DNA of 64,000 bases from Deinococcus depolymerans (GCF_039522025.1 NZ_BAAADB010000001.1:1-64000); one strand, 5' to 3'; positions 51,458 through 63,620 are shown, counted from the stretch's first letter. Notes: generated from the sequence alone by a model not told the origin. Numbers and translations are program-made.

Positions 51458-52024
51458 ATGAGTACCGCCGCTGCGCCCGCCCCCACCGTGATTCTCGCCC
51501 TGGATACCGCCACGCCCTGGCTGACGCTGGCGCTGCGCTGGCCCGGCGGGGAGCGCGTGGTATCCCGCGAGGTGGGCCGCGCGCACGCCGAACTTCTGCC
51601 CGGCGCGGTCGCCGAGCTGTTCGCGGGGGCGGGCCTGCCGCTGCGGGCCGATCTGGTGGTCATCGGGACCGGCCCCGGCTCGTACACGGGCGTGCGGGTC
51701 GGCGCGAGCTACGCGCTGGGGCTCGCGCGGGTGTGGGGCGCGGCGGTGCGTGGCGTGAGCACCCTGGAGGCCCTGGTGACCGGGGACGGCCCGCAGGCGG
51801 TGTCGATGGACGCCCGCAAGGGCAACGTGTACGGCGCGGCATACGACGTGAGGGCCGGCACGGTCGTGGGGGTGCGCCACGCCCCTGCCAAGCACAGCCT
51901 GGAGGACTTCGCGGCCCTGACCGCGCCTCTCCCCCATCACCGCGACCCCGCCCCGGACGGCCTGGCGCTGCTGCGCGCCGGACTGGCTCACGGCGCAGAC
52001 AGGTGGGAACTGGCGTACCTGTAA
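51458..52024 (+). CDS. tsaB: tRNA threonylcarbamoyladenosine biosynthesis protein TsaB
   Basis: A 188-aa ASKHA-fold protein needed, with TsaD and TsaE, for t6A37 in ANN-decoding tRNAs. Typical segments: VILALDTATPWLTLAL, HAELLPGAV, VIGTGPGSYTGVRVGASYAL and DARKGNVYGAAYD. It is shorter than E. coli TsaB (231 aa) at the C-terminus. TAGAAT (51444-51449) lies 8 nt before ATG 51458. Confidence 0.93.
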   Translation: MSTAAAPAPTVILALDTATPWLTLALRWPGGERVVSREVGRAHAELLPGAVAELFAGAGLPLRADLVVIGTGPGSYTGVRVGASYALGLARVWGAAVRGVSTLEALVTGDGPQAVSMDARKGNVYGAAYDVRAGTVVGVRHAPAKHSLEDFAALTAPLPHHRDPAPDGLALLRAGLAHGADRWELAYL

Positions 52025-52199
52025 AGGGAGCGGCAGGGGAACGGAAGGTCGGCCCCGCTGCCCGGCTGTAACCGGCGTGTGACACCCCGCGCGTAGGCTT
52101 GGCGGGTCAGTTCTCAATCCGTTCTCCCGGCGGCCCGCGCCGGAACCCTGGCTGTTCCGGCCCCGGGGTGCGCCGCGCCTTGCTCCTGTGAGGTCCGTC

Positions 52200-54020
52200 A
52201 TGAACCGCGCCGCCCTGCTGTGCCTTCCCCTTCTGCTGGCCGCCTGCGCTCAGGCTCCGACTTCTCTCGCGCTGCGTGCGCAGGCGACCGGCACGACAAC
52301 CACGGGCAGCGCCACCGGGGCCGGCGTGACCCGCGCCTACACGCTGTACACCCCGGCGGCCGGAGCGGGCGCGGCCCGTCCACTGGTGGTCATGCTGCAC
52401 GGCTGCACGCAGTCCCCGACGGATTTCGCGGCGGGCACCCGCATGAACGACCTCGCGGACACGCAGGGCTTTTTGGTGGTGTACCCGGAACAACCCGTCA
52501 GTGCCAACCAGAACAGATGCTGGAACTGGTTCGAACCGGCGCACCAGGCGCGCGGGCAGGGCGAACCGGCCGCAATCCGGGCCGTCGTGGACGCCGTGAA
52601 GGGCCAGGGGAACGTGGACGGCGCGCGGGTGTACGTGGCGGGTCTGTCGGCCGGCGCGGCCATGAGCGTGATCCTGGGAGCCACGTACCCGGACGTGTTC
52701 AGCGGCGTGGGGGTCGCGTCGGGCCTGGAGTTCAGGGCGGCCACGACCTCCACGGCGGCGTTCACGGCCATGAGCAGCGGCGGCCCGAATCCGGACGCGC
52801 AGGGCACGGCGGCGTACACCGCGATGGGCGCGTTCAAGCGGACGGTGCGGACCATCGTGTTCCACGGCAGCAGCGACTCCACGGTGTCCCCCGTGAACGG
52901 CGATCAGGTGGCGGCGCAGTGGGTGCAGACGAACGACCTCGCGGACGACGGGCAGGACAACGGGAGTCGCAGCGCGGCGCAGGTCACGACCCGTTCAGGC
53001 ACGGTCAGTGGCGGCCGGGCGTACAGCGTGAAGTCCTTCGCGGGCGGCGTGGTCGAGCAGTGGTCGGTGACGGGCATGGGGCACGCCTGGAGTGGCGGGA
53101 GTACCGCCGGGTCGTACACGGACCCGCGGGGACCGGACGCCAGCGCGGAACTGTGGCGCTTCTTCAGTGCCGGCGGGCCGGGCGGGGGCGGCACGACGCC
53201 GGACACGACCGCGCCGGTCCTGAGCGTGTCCCCGGCGCCGGGCACGTACGTGGGACCGCTGACGGTCACGCTGGCCCTGAACGAGCCCGGCACCGTGTAC
53301 GTCACCACGGACGGCAGCGATCCGGCCAGCAGCGCCTCGCGGGTCGCGCTGGTGGGCGGGGGCAGCGTCACGCTGACGAGCAGCGGCACCGTGCGGGCCT
53401 ACGGGGTGGACACGGCGGGGAATGCGTCTGCGGCGCAGGCCTCCGCGTACACCCTGACGGCCGCGCCAGATACGTCCGTGTCGTTCAGTTCCGTGGCCTC
53501 CCAGGACGGGTACGTGGCGGCGAACACACCGTCCGCCACGACCGGCGGCTACGTGGTGACGTCCGGCGGGATCGGCGTGGGCGACAACGCGGACGCCCCG
53601 TGGAAGGGGGTGCTGTCGTTCGACACGTCGAACCTACCGGACGGGGCAACCGTGACCGGCGCGACCCTGACGGTGCGGTACAGCCTCACCCCGAACGGCA
53701 ATCCCTGGGCGGGCAACGCGGCCCTGGGAGCCGACGTGCGCAGCGGTTGCCTGGGGGCAGGCTGCGCGCTGGGCACCGACGACTTCGCGGCGGCCGTCAC
53801 GGCGGGGGGCGCGGCCACGTTCACGGCCCCCCCGGGCACGGCGGCCGGCACCACGCTCAGCGCGGCCCTGAACGCGGCGGGCCTCGCGGCGATCAACCGG
53901 GTGGGCAGCACGCAGGTGCGCCTCGCCTTCATGGGCGGCACTGCCCGCAGCAACGGCCTGAGCGACTACCTCACGCTGGGCGAGGGCACGCAGGCCACGC
54001 TCCATCTCACCTACCGCTGA
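52200..54020 (+). CDS. Secreted PHB depolymerase-type esterase with accessory domains
   Basis: A 606-aa protein. The lipoprotein signal is ALLCLPLLLAACAQAP. The alpha/beta-hydrolase domain (about 45-325) has the oxyanion segment LVVMLHGCTQSP, nucleophile in VYVAGLSAGAAMSV, Asp in HGSSDSTV and His in GMGHAWSGG. A chitobiase-C-like domain (GTVYVTTDGSDPAS) and a DNRLRE-like beta domain (KGVLSFDTSNLPDGATVTGA) follow. It probably hydrolyses extracellular polyesters or acetylated polysaccharides. GAGGT 5 nt before ATG 52200 supports the start. Confidence 0.9.
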   Translation: MNRAALLCLPLLLAACAQAPTSLALRAQATGTTTTGSATGAGVTRAYTLYTPAAGAGAARPLVVMLHGCTQSPTDFAAGTRMNDLADTQGFLVVYPEQPVSANQNRCWNWFEPAHQARGQGEPAAIRAVVDAVKGQGNVDGARVYVAGLSAGAAMSVILGATYPDVFSGVGVASGLEFRAATTSTAAFTAMSSGGPNPDAQGTAAYTAMGAFKRTVRTIVFHGSSDSTVSPVNGDQVAAQWVQTNDLADDGQDNGSRSAAQVTTRSGTVSGGRAYSVKSFAGGVVEQWSVTGMGHAWSGGSTAGSYTDPRGPDASAELWRFFSAGGPGGGGTTPDTTAPVLSVSPAPGTYVGPLTVTLALNEPGTVYVTTDGSDPASSASRVALVGGGSVTLTSSGTVRAYGVDTAGNASAAQASAYTLTAAPDTSVSFSSVASQDGYVAANTPSATTGGYVVTSGGIGVGDNADAPWKGVLSFDTSNLPDGATVTGATLTVRYSLTPNGNPWAGNAALGADVRSGCLGAGCALGTDDFAAAVTAGGAATFTAPPGTAAGTTLSAALNAAGLAAINRVGSTQVRLAFMGGTARSNGLSDYLTLGEGTQATLHLTYR

Positions 54021-54085
54021 GGGGGCTGTGGGCTGTGGGAACACAGTGTCCTCCAACCCACAGCCCACGTCCCAGATCCATCCGT

Positions 54086-55954
54086 TCAGTCGGCGGCGTC
54101 GGCCTGCGCGTACTGGAGGCGGTGCAGGCGGGCGTAGTACCCGCCCTTTTCGAGCAGCTGGTGGTGGCTGCCCTGTTCGACGATGCGGCCCTTGCGCATG
54201 ACCACGATCCGGTCGCAGTGTTCGATGGTGCTGAGGCGGTGGGCGATGATGATGCTGGTGCGGCCCTGCATGACGCGGGTCAGGGCCTGCTGGATGCGCA
54301 GTTCGGTTTCGGTGTCGACGTTGGCGGTGGCCTCGTCGAGGACGAGCAGGATGTCCGGGTTCTGGATCAGGGCGCGGGCGAAGGCCAGCAGTTGTTTCTG
54401 GCCGGTGGACAGGGTCGCGCCGCGTTCGCGGACCTCGGTCTGGTAGCCGTGTTCGAGGCTCAGGATGTAGTCGTGTACGCCCACGTACCGGCAGGCCTCG
54501 ATCACGCGTTCGTGGGGAATGTCCGGGTTGTTCAGGGTCAGGTTGCTCTCGATGGTCCCGGCGAACAGGAACACGTCCTGCAGCACGACGCCCACGTGGC
54601 GGCGCAGGTCGTGCTGCGCGAGGTCGCGCACGTCGATGCCGTCCACGTTCACGCTGCCGCGCTGCACGTCGTAGAAGCGGCTGACGAGCGCGGTGACGCT
54701 GGTCTTGCCGGCGCCGGTCGCGCCGACCAGGGCGACGCTCTCGCCGGGGCGGATGTGCAGGTCGATGCCGCGCAGGATCCAGCGGTCGTCGGTGTCTGGG
54801 GTGTCGGCGGTGACGGTCTGGTCGTACGAGAACCACACCTTGCGGAAGTCCACGCTGCCCTCGAAGTTCGCCAGGGTCCGGGCGTCCGGCCTGTCGGTGA
54901 TGCTCTCCTCGGTGTCCAGCACGCCGAAGATGCGTTCGCTGCTGGCCATGGCCGCCTGGAGGTTGTTGAACACGTCCGCGAGGTCCTGGATGGGCTGGAA
55001 CAGCTGCTGCGAGAGCTGCACGAACGCGAACAGCGTGCCGACCGTGATGGCCCCGGCAATGGCGCCGCTGGCGTCCACGCCCAGGATCTGCCGGGCCGCG
55101 AAGTACAGGATCAGCGCGACGGCCACCTGCCCGAGGACCGCGACGACCGGCATGAACAGCGAGAACCACTTCACGGAGTTCTCGTTGGCGCTCAGCAGGG
55201 CGCGGTTGCTCAGGTTGAAGTCCAGGGCGCTGCGGCGTTCGCGGCCGAACAGCTGCACGGTCAGCATGCCCGTGATGTTCTCGTTCAGTTTGCTGTTCAC
55301 GGTGGCCTGCTGCGTGCGGGTCTCGCGGAACGCGTCGCGCAGGCGGGCGCGGAAGTAGTTGGTGGCCAGGAACAGGACGGGCAGCACCGTGAATGAGATC
55401 AGCGCCAGCTGCCAGTTCACGCTGAGCATGATGACCACGTACACGACGATGATGAAGCTGCTCTGGATCAGGCTGACCAGGCCGCCCGTGATGAACTGGT
55501 TGATGGCGTCCACGTCGCTGGTGACGCGGGTGATCAGGCGGCCGACCGGGTTCTGGTCGAAGTACGACAGCGGCAGGCGCTGCAACTTGCCGAACACGTC
55601 GGCGCGGATGTCGCGCAGCACGTTCTGCCCCAGGTAGCCGATGGCGAGCGTGAAGGCGTACTGCAGGGCGAACTCCACGACCTTCAGGCCCATGTACAGC
55701 AGGGCCGCGCCGGTCAGGCCGCGCCGCAGCAGGTCGCGGTCCGTCTCGGTGCGCAGGGCCAGCGGGGACAGGTAGGTGTCGATGGCGTGCCGCTGGATCA
55801 GCGCGAACAGCGGCGCGGCCAGCGAGATCAGCAGGGCCAGCAGCACGCCGCCGATCACCAGCGGCAGGTAGGGGCGGACGTAGCGCAGGATGCGGCGGGT
55901 CAGCTGGGTGTCGAAGCCTTTCTGGAAGGCGTCGGTGGCGTCGGGGCGGGTCAT
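54086..55954 (-). CDS. ABC exporter half, catalytic Walker B subunit
   Basis: A 622-aa protein with six membrane segments and an ATPase domain. Walker A is [12 protein letters not shown] and Walker B is [13 protein letters not shown] with the catalytic Glu, but the signature is [16 protein letters not shown] (LSTGQ instead of LSGGQ). This is the pattern of one half of heterodimeric exporters such as BmrCD, YheIH and TM287/288. Its ATG overlaps the upstream partner's stop by 4 bp. The substrate (drug, lipid or peptide) is unknown. Confidence 0.93.
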   Translation of the reverse strand: MTRPDATDAFQKGFDTQLTRRILRYVRPYLPLVIGGVLLALLISLAAPLFALIQRHAIDTYLSPLALRTETDRDLLRRGLTGAALLYMGLKVVEFALQYAFTLAIGYLGQNVLRDIRADVFGKLQRLPLSYFDQNPVGRLITRVTSDVDAINQFITGGLVSLIQSSFIIVVYVVIMLSVNWQLALISFTVLPVLFLATNYFRARLRDAFRETRTQQATVNSKLNENITGMLTVQLFGRERRSALDFNLSNRALLSANENSVKWFSLFMPVVAVLGQVAVALILYFAARQILGVDASGAIAGAITVGTLFAFVQLSQQLFQPIQDLADVFNNLQAAMASSERIFGVLDTEESITDRPDARTLANFEGSVDFRKVWFSYDQTVTADTPDTDDRWILRGIDLHIRPGESVALVGATGAGKTSVTALVSRFYDVQRGSVNVDGIDVRDLAQHDLRRHVGVVLQDVFLFAGTIESNLTLNNPDIPHERVIEACRYVGVHDYILSLEHGYQTEVRERGATLSTGQKQLLAFARALIQNPDILLVLDEATANVDTETELRIQQALTRVMQGRTSIIIAHRLSTIEHCDRIVVMRKGRIVEQGSHHQLLEKGGYYARLHRLQYAQADAAD

Positions 55955-57945
55955 CGGGTCACCTGTTCGGGGGTGGGGGCGGCTTCCGGCCGGTCGGCGG
56001 CCGCCTCGGGGTCGAGGGGAGCGGCGAGATCGCCGGGGGTCTCGTCGTCCGCGTCGAGGTCACTGGCGAGGCGTTGCAGGCGCTCCAGTTGCGCGTAGTG
56101 GCCGTTCTGCTCGAGCAGGGCGTCGTGGCTGCCCTGTTCGGTGACGCGGCCGTCCTCGAGGACGACGATCTGGTCGGCGTGGCGCAGGGTGCTGACGCGG
56201 TGCGCGATCAGGATGACGGTGCGGCCCCGGCTGATCTCGCGCAGGCCGTCCAGGATGCGGCGTTCGGTCTCGGTATCCACGGCGCTCAGGGAGTCGTCGA
56301 GGATCAGGATGCGGGGTTCGCGGACGACGGCGCGGGCGATGGCGGTGCGTTGCCGCTGCCCGCCGCTGAGGGTCACGCCGCGCTCGCCGAGGCTGGTGTC
56401 GAAGCCCTGCGGGAAGCCGTCCACGTCCTCGGTCAGGCCGGCGAGGCGGGCGGCCTCGCGCACGCGGGCGGGGTCGGGCTGCTGGGGGATGTCGTCGGGT
56501 GGGGGCGCGCCGACGACGCTCACGCCGGTCGGGACGGGCGGCAGGTCGCGGTTGTCCAGGCCGAAGCCGATGTTGTTGGCGATGGTGTCGCTGAACAGGA
56601 ACGGTTCCTGCGGGACCACGCTGATCGCGTCGCGCAGGGTGCGCAGCGGCATGACGCGCACGTCGTGGCCGTCCACGAGGACGCGGCCGCTGGTGGGGTC
56701 CATCGAGCGGGTCAGCAGTTGCCCCAGCACCGTCTTGCCGCTGCCGGTGGGGCCGGTGATGCCCAGGAAGGTCCCGGCGGGCACGTGCAGGTTCACGCCG
56801 TTCAGGACGGTCTTGTCGCCGTAGCGCAGGGTGACGTTCTCGAAGGTCACGTCGCCGCGCACGCTGCGCAGCGTGGGGTCGGTGCGGCCCGGTTCGTCGC
56901 GCACCAGGGCCTGCGAGTCGAAGATCTCCTTCAGGCGCAGCCAGGAAGCCAGGCCGCGCTGCGTGACGCCGGTGATCCAGCCGACCATCAGCATCGGGAA
57001 GGTCAGGCGTTCCAGGGTTCCCACGAACTGCACGAACATGCCGACCGTGAAGGTGCTGTCCGGCGCGAGGATCAGGCGGCCGCCGACGAGCAGGATCAGG
57101 CCGAAGGCGAGGCCCAGCAGGAGGCTCATGAAGGACCGCAGCGGGCCGTCCACCTTGGTCAGGGCGATGTTGCGGCGCAGCAGTTCGAGGTTCATGGCGC
57201 GGTAGTCGTCGATCTCGCGGTTCTCGATGGCGTAGCCCTTCACGACGCGGGCGCCGCTGAAGTTCTCCTGGGCGCGGGCGGCGATCAGCGAGTTCTGTTC
57301 CTGCGCGAGGCGGTGGCGGACGTTGATCTGCCGCGCGAGGTACGTCAGGACGCCCACGATGACCGGCACGATCGCCAGGACGATCAGCGTGAGCTGCCAG
57401 CTGAGGCTGAACATGACCGAGAAGGCCGTGATGAAGCCCGAGACGATGTTCACGATCTGCCACGCGCCGAAGCCCAGCATCTCGCGCACGGCGCTCAGGT
57501 CGCCGGTCAGGCGGTTCATCAGGTCGCCGGTGCGGGCGCGGTCGTAGTAGGGCTTGTCGAGGCCCTGCAGGTGCGCGAACAGGTCGCGGCGGATCTCGTA
57601 CTCGGTCTGGCGGGACGCGACGACGATCATGCGGCGCATCAGCAGCATGAAGCTCCCGGCGGTCATGGCGGCGGCCACGATGCCCAGGGCGTACAGGCCG
57701 GCGGTGCCGAGCGTGATGCCGGGCGTGGTGGGGTCGGCGTCGACCTGGCCGGTCAGGCCGTCGATGGTCAGCCGGATGAAGTAGTACGGGAGCAGGTTGA
57801 CCGAGTTGGCGATCACGACGGCGATCAGGCCGATCACGTACTGGCGCTGGTGCAGCCGCAGGTACGGGATCAGGGTGCGGAAACTATCCAAGGGGAACCT
57901 CGCGGGTGGGGCGCAGGGAAGCGGGTGCGACGGGCGGACTTTCAT
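55951..57945 (-). CDS. ABC exporter half, degenerate Walker B subunit
   Basis: A protein of about 664 aa with six membrane segments and an ATPase domain. Walker A is [15 protein letters not shown] and the signature [17 protein letters not shown] is canonical, but Walker B reads [12 protein letters not shown], with Asp in place of the catalytic Glu. Together with its partner it makes one functional and one degenerate ATP site. A ~45-residue insert after the Q-loop ([20 protein letters not shown]) is unusual. The start is ATG 57945 or TTG 57891 (behind GAGG). Confidence 0.92.
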   Translation of the reverse strand: MKVRPSHPLPCAPPARFPLDSFRTLIPYLRLHQRQYVIGLIAVVIANSVNLLPYYFIRLTIDGLTGQVDADPTTPGITLGTAGLYALGIVAAAMTAGSFMLLMRRMIVVASRQTEYEIRRDLFAHLQGLDKPYYDRARTGDLMNRLTGDLSAVREMLGFGAWQIVNIVSGFITAFSVMFSLSWQLTLIVLAIVPVIVGVLTYLARQINVRHRLAQEQNSLIAARAQENFSGARVVKGYAIENREIDDYRAMNLELLRRNIALTKVDGPLRSFMSLLLGLAFGLILLVGGRLILAPDSTFTVGMFVQFVGTLERLTFPMLMVGWITGVTQRGLASWLRLKEIFDSQALVRDEPGRTDPTLRSVRGDVTFENVTLRYGDKTVLNGVNLHVPAGTFLGITGPTGSGKTVLGQLLTRSMDPTSGRVLVDGHDVRVMPLRTLRDAISVVPQEPFLFSDTIANNIGFGLDNRDLPPVPTGVSVVGAPPPDDIPQQPDPARVREAARLAGLTEDVDGFPQGFDTSLGERGVTLSGGQRQRTAIARAVVREPRILILDDSLSAVDTETERRILDGLREISRGRTVILIAHRVSTLRHADQIVVLEDGRVTEQGSHDALLEQNGHYAQLERLQRLASDLDADDETPGDLAAPLDPEAAADRPEAAPTPEQVTR

Positions 57946-58033
57946 GGGACCTTGGCCACCCGCCTCCGGAAGGCTGGTCGGGGCGGCGCGGTCCCGTGCG
58001 CGGGTCAGCATACGCCCACCGGCGCAGTGGCAA

Positions 58034-58051
58034 ATGCGCCACATGGCGCAT
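58034..58051. promoter_or_regulatory. Operator-like palindrome upstream of the ABC exporter
   Basis: ATGCGCCA-ca-TGGCGCAT is an 8-bp perfect inverted repeat. It abuts a TTGCCA -35-like box (58028-58033) and a TATGCT -10-like box (58007-58012) on the minus strand, with a short 15-nt spacer. A repressor or activator of the exporter may bind here; no regulator gene is adjacent. Confidence 0.5.
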
Positions 58052-58179
58052 ACCGATGACTTGCTCAGGGTTTAGCCAAGACCGGCGGTCCGGGCGGGGC
58101 GTGGCGCGTCCGCAGCGCGTCCAGCAGGGCATTGACGCGGTGCCGTGACGGATGTGCACGTGGATGCGCGCGCAGGTGA

Positions 58180-58208
58180 TTGACACCCTCGGGGGTGACT
58201 GCTACTAT
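58180..58208 (+). promoter_or_regulatory. Strong promoter of the tRNA-tuf operon
   Basis: TTGACA (58180-58185), a 17-nt spacer and TACTAT (58203-58208), about 90 nt before the first tRNA. It is the best -35/-10 pair in the window. Confidence 0.85.
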
Positions 58209-58294
58209 TCACAGCCGGAAGTGAACGCGCCGAAAAGCGCCGCAGCGACCGCACTCAGAGGCCGGAATTCGTTCCAGCGCTTTCGGACAGGAAC

Positions 58295-58373
<79 letters not shown>

Positions 58374-58430
58374 AGCGCAAGGGAACACCACACTCCCGGG
58401 CGTGCTAGATTCGAGACAGTGGGTATGACA

Positions 58431-58520
<90 letters not shown>

Positions 58521-58524
58521 CCGA

Positions 58525-58602
<78 letters not shown>

Positions 58603-58608
58603 CATAGC

Positions 58609-58683
58609 GCTTCTGTAGCTCAGTGGCAGAGCACTCCCTTGGTAAGGGAGAGGTCATCGGTTCGAACCCGATCAGAAGCTCCA
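58609..58683 (+). tRNA. tRNA-Thr (GGT)
   Basis: The cloverleaf has acceptor GCTTCTG/CAGAAGC, anticodon stem CTCCC/GGGAG with loop TTGGTAA (anticodon GGT), T-loop TTCGAAC and encoded CCA. It is the last tRNA before tuf, equivalent to E. coli thrT. Confidence 0.95.
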
Positions 58684-58777
58684 ACAAGTCGGCGCGACCT
58701 GCATCCTGTGGGTCGCGTCTTCTCTTCATTCGCCCCGCCGCTGTGAGAACCCTGAGGACAGCCTTCCCGAAGGCACT

Positions 58778-58805
58778 TTGCGTTTCCGCAGTGGACTTGT
58801 ACACT
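58778..58805 (+). promoter_or_regulatory. Possible internal promoter for tuf
   Basis: TTGCGT (58778-58783), a 16-nt spacer ending in TG, and TACACT (58800-58805), i.e. an extended -10. It would give a ~45-nt leader with AGGAGG before the tuf ATG. Confidence 0.5.
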
Positions 58806-58855
58806 GTCAAGGCTTGCCCGCAGCGCGGGCAGTTCCATCCCAGGAGGACACACAC

Positions 58856-60073
<1,218 letters not shown>

Positions 60074-60088
60074 TCGAGACCCGTTGAC

Positions 60089-60122
60089 GAGGGGGGGAGG
60101 CCTGCGGGTCTTCCCCCCCTCT
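60089..60122 (+). terminator. Terminator after tuf
   Basis: A G-run (gagggggggagg) pairs with a C-run (tcttcccccc) around cctgcggg, 16 nt past the tuf stop. Confidence 0.65.
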
Positions 60123-60398
60123 GCCTTGCCCCTGCGCCCGGCCCTGCTGCGTGGCGGGGCCGCTTACGTGCCTCCGTGGCGCGGTCCGGTGGCGGGCGTT
60201 CACTCCGGGAAGCTGCAGCGGAGAGACAGACGGGGTCCGCACGGTCATGTGGACTCGGAGAGCTCCTCCTCGCTTCTCTCGGATGGAACGGCTTTGTAAG
60301 CCATTCAATCGGAGTCCGTATGAGTCCAGCTGCCGGAGCAACGGGACGGAAAAACCTGCGTGTCATCAGTGTTTTTCGGACGGTTGGGCCGGGCGCAG
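60123..60398. other. Intergenic region between tuf and rpmG
   Basis: Apart from a degenerate MITE-like copy (60228-60321) I see no gene. A GC-rich stretch follows the tuf terminator and the rpmG promoter starts near 60399. Confidence 0.5.
60228..60321 (+). repeat. Degenerate MITE-like copy
   Basis: It starts agacggggtccg. The stem-loop A region is replaced, but the segment gagctcctcctcgcttctc, stem-loop B (ggatggaacggctttg...agccattcaatc) and the right end cggagtccgta are kept. The right flank is TGA; the left flank does not match. Confidence 0.6.
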
Positions 60399-60427
60399 TG
60401 GACACCTGACCCTGAACTCTCTATAAT
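60399..60427 (+). promoter_or_regulatory. Promoter of the rpmG-secE-nusG operon
   Basis: TGGACA (60399-60404), a 17-nt spacer and a consensus TATAAT (60422-60427). It gives a leader of about 120 nt. Confidence 0.8.
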
Positions 60428-60435
60428 TCGAATGT

Positions 60436-60458
60436 TGCCCGCCAGAAGGCGGGCTTTT
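60436..60458 (+). promoter_or_regulatory. Terminator-like hairpin at the 5' end of the rpmG leader
   Basis: GCCCGCC-AGAA-GGCGGGC followed by TTTTA starts only about 2 nt after the expected transcription start. It has all features of an intrinsic terminator but lies upstream of the coding region, so it may be an attenuator or a 5' stabiliser. Confidence 0.6.
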
Positions 60459-60553
60459 ACCAGCGGGTCCGGACGCCCACCGCGGCTGAACGACCTCCAG
60501 TAGGAACGCTGGGAGCAAACCCCCGGACAGGGGGCTTGCGAAGGAGCAACATC

Positions 60554-60721
60554 ATGGCGAAAGACGGCCCCCGCATCATCGTGAAAATGGAAAGCAGCGC
60601 AGGCACCGGCTTCTACTACACGACCACCAAGAACCGCCGCAACACGCAGGCCAAGATGGAACTGCGCAAGTACGACCCCGTCGCCAAGAAGCACGTGGTC
60701 TTCAAAGAGAAGAAGGTCTGA
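60554..60721 (+). CDS. rpmG: Ribosomal protein bL33
   Basis: A 55-aa protein of normal size: [37 protein letters not shown] and a C-terminal [11 protein letters not shown]. It is a Cys-free type, so it does not bind zinc. GAAGGAG lies before ATG 60554. It opens the rpmG-secE-nusG operon, a common arrangement. Confidence 0.97.
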   Translation: MAKDGPRIIVKMESSAGTGFYYTTTKNRRNTQAKMELRKYDPVAKKHVVFKEKKV

Positions 60722-60787
60722 TCTTCCCCCGCCGGGCGTGACGCCCGTCGTTCCGGGCAGACCGTCTCTCTCTTTGCAGGTGAACGC

Positions 60788-60964
60788 ATGAACTTGATTC
60801 AGTACTTCCGTGACTCGCGCGCGGAACTGTCGCGCGTCTCGTGGCCCACCCGCCAGCAGGTGCTGGAAGGCACCCAGGCCGTGGTGATCTTCGTGGCCGC
60901 CCTGACCCTCATCGTGTACGTGCTTGACCTGCTGTTCAGCAACCTGATTCGGGCGGTGCTTTGA
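60788..60964 (+). CDS. secE: Preprotein translocase subunit SecE
   Basis: A 58-aa single-span SecE. The conserved amphipathic segment is [20 protein letters not shown], followed by the membrane helix ([20 protein letters not shown]). It clamps SecY in the Sec channel. GCAGGTG precedes ATG 60788. The stop TGA overlaps the nusG start (TGATG). Confidence 0.96.
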   Translation: MNLIQYFRDSRAELSRVSWPTRQQVLEGTQAVVIFVAALTLIVYVLDLLFSNLIRAVL

Positions 60965-61536
60965 TGGGTATTGAATGGTACGCCGTGCATACCTACGTGG
61001 GTCAGGAAGACCGCGTGGAATCGCAACTGATGGACCGCGCCAGCAAACTCGGCATGCGCGGCACCAAGATCTTCCAGGTGCTGCAACCCACCGAGGAAGC
61101 CGTGGAACTCCGCGACGGCGGCAAGAAGGAAACCGTGAAACGCAAGCTGTTCCCCGGTTACGTCTTCGTGCAGATGGACGTCGAGGACGACGACGCGCCG
61201 GGCGAGCTGGGCGAGTCCTGGGAAGTGGTGCGCGGCACGAACGGCGTGACCGGCTTCGTCGGAACCGCCACGCGCCCCGTCCCGCTCTCTCCCGAGGAAG
61301 TGCAGCGTCTGCTGGCCTCGGTGGGTGTCGCGGCGCAGCCGGTCGTCGAGGAAGCGCCCCGCGTCAAGGTGGACTTCAAGGCCGGCGACATGGTGCGCGT
61401 CACGGGCGGTCCCTTCGCGGACTTCAGCGGCGTCATCAGCGAGGTCAACATTCCGCAGGCGAAGGTCAAGGTGCTTGTCAGCATCTTCGGCCGTGAAACG
61501 CCGGTCGAACTCGACTTCGGTCAGGTCGCCAAGTAA
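60964..61536 (+). CDS. nusG: Transcription termination/antitermination factor NusG
   Basis: A 190-aa protein. The NGN domain ([33 protein letters not shown]) is followed by a KOW domain ([19 protein letters not shown]). It binds RNA polymerase and couples it to Rho or the ribosome. ATG 60964 shares its A with the secE stop. The segment [16 protein letters not shown] is a small acidic insert. Confidence 0.97.
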   Translation: MGIEWYAVHTYVGQEDRVESQLMDRASKLGMRGTKIFQVLQPTEEAVELRDGGKKETVKRKLFPGYVFVQMDVEDDDAPGELGESWEVVRGTNGVTGFVGTATRPVPLSPEEVQRLLASVGVAAQPVVEEAPRVKVDFKAGDMVRVTGGPFADFSGVISEVNIPQAKVKVLVSIFGRETPVELDFGQVAK

Positions 61537-61584
61537 GTCCAGCAGTCTCAGTCAGGACCACGGTCGCCCCGCGCGCCGCACACC

Positions 61585-61614
61585 TTGGCAAACAGGGTGA
61601 CCGTGGAGTAAAAT
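61585..61614 (+). promoter_or_regulatory. Promoter of rplK-rplA
   Basis: TTGGCA (61585-61590), an 18-nt spacer and TAAAAT (61609-61614), giving a leader of about 100 nt that could host L1 autoregulation. Confidence 0.65.
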
Positions 61615-61718
61615 CGAAAAGTTGCTGTCAATCCACCCCAGGGTGGACGCGCAGAACTTAGCGTCAGCACCCCGGCCCGCGCCCCCGCGGCCGGCCTGGG
61701 GGAGCTAAGGAGGAATGC

Positions 61719-62145
<427 letters not shown>

Positions 62146-62153
<8 letters not shown>

Positions 62154-62838
62154 GCACGGTAAGCGTTACGAGGCGCTGATCGCCAAGGTGGACCGCAACA
62201 AGCAGTACACCATCGACGAGGCCGCCGCCCTGGTCAAGGACATCGCCACCGCGAAGTTCGACGAGACCGTCGAAGTGCACTTCCGCCTCGGCATCGACCC
62301 CCGCAAGAGCGACCAGAACGTGCGTGGCACCGTCGCCCTGCCCCACGGCACCGGCCGCACCGTGCGCGTCGCCGTGATCACCAAGGGTGACAACGTGCAG
62401 GCCGCCGAAGCCGCCGGCGCCGACGTGGTCGGCAGCGACGAGCTGATCGAGCGCATCGCCGGTGGATTCATGGAGTTCGACGCCGTCGTGGCGACGCCCG
62501 ACATGATGGCCGCCGTCGGTCAGAAACTCGCGCGTCTGCTCGGGCCGCGCGGCCTGCTGCCCAACCCCAAGAGCGGCACCGTCGGTCCCGACGTGGCCGG
62601 CATGGTCAAGAGCCTCAAGGCCGGTCGGATCGAGTTCCGTAACGACAAGACCGGCGTCGTGCACGCGCCCATCGGCAAGGCCAGCTTCGAGCCCGGCAGC
62701 CTCAGCGAGAACTACGCCTCGCTGGTCAGCGCTCTGGAAGCCGCCAAGCCGGGAAGCGCCAAGGGCGTGTTCCTGCGCAGCGCCTTCCTGACCACGACCA
62801 TGGGTCCCAGCATTCCGCTGACCCTGTCGCAGGGCTGA
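62146..62838 (+). CDS. rplA: Ribosomal protein uL1
   Basis: A 230-aa L1-stalk protein and likely translational repressor of rplKA. Typical segments: [40 protein letters not shown] and [22 protein letters not shown] 62146 lies inside the end of rplK, so translation is coupled. Confidence 0.98.
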
Positions 62839-62845
62839 GCAGTCC

Positions 62846-62876
62846 GGGAACCGCCCGGACCCCCGGCGCGGTTCCC
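62846..62876 (+). terminator. Hairpin after rplA
   Basis: GGGAACCGC (62846-62854) pairs perfectly with GCGGTTCCC (62868-62876). There is no T-run, so it may be an attenuator or RNA-processing hairpin between rplA and rplJ. Confidence 0.5.
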
Positions 62877-63047
<171 letters not shown>

Positions 63048-63542
63048 GTGGCGAACGACAAGAACCAGCAGACCCTCAGCAGCCTCAAGGGCAGCCTTAC
63101 GGGCGTCGACACGTTCTACGTGGTCGACTACCAGGGCCTGACCGCCGGCCAGCTGGGCAAACTGCGTAAAGACATCCGCGAGAAGGGCGGGCAGCTGATT
63201 GTTGCCAAGAACACCCTGATCAACCTCGCCCTTCAGGACGGCGGCCGTGACTTTGCCGACGCTCTGAAAGGCCCCAGCGCCATCGTTGTCGCCCAGGAAG
63301 ACCCCGCCGGGGTCGCCAAGGCCCTCAGCGACGCCGCCAAAGGCAACGACAAGGGCATCCCCGCCGTCAAGGCCGGCTTTGTCGAGGGCAACCGCGTCGA
63401 CGTGAAAGTCGTCGAGCGTCTGGCCAGCCTGGGCAGCAAGCAGAGCCTGCAGGGCGAGCTGGTGGGCGTGCTCAGCGCGCACCTCAGCAACTTCGTGGGC
63501 ATCCTCGAAGCGTACAAGACCAAACTCGAAGAACAGGCCTGA
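63048..63542 (+). CDS. rplJ: Ribosomal protein uL10
   Basis: A 164-aa protein that anchors L7/L12 dimers: [40 protein letters not shown], and a C-terminal helix ([20 protein letters not shown]) that binds L12. GTG 63048 follows TAGGAGGT at good spacing. Confidence 0.97.
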   Translation: MANDKNQQTLSSLKGSLTGVDTFYVVDYQGLTAGQLGKLRKDIREKGGQLIVAKNTLINLALQDGGRDFADALKGPSAIVVAQEDPAGVAKALSDAAKGNDKGIPAVKAGFVEGNRVDVKVVERLASLGSKQSLQGELVGVLSAHLSNFVGILEAYKTKLEEQA

Positions 63543-63620
63543 ACGCCTGAGCGTTCCCCACCGGAACGCCCTTCTTTCCCACTCTCAGCACCACCCACTT
63601 CAATTTCGGAGGAACACATC

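Noticed and set aside
52220..55396. 1058-codon plus-strand ORF spanning the esterase and the ABC gene
   Set aside because: Out-of-frame shadow crossing a terminator-like convergent region; no domain or start signal.
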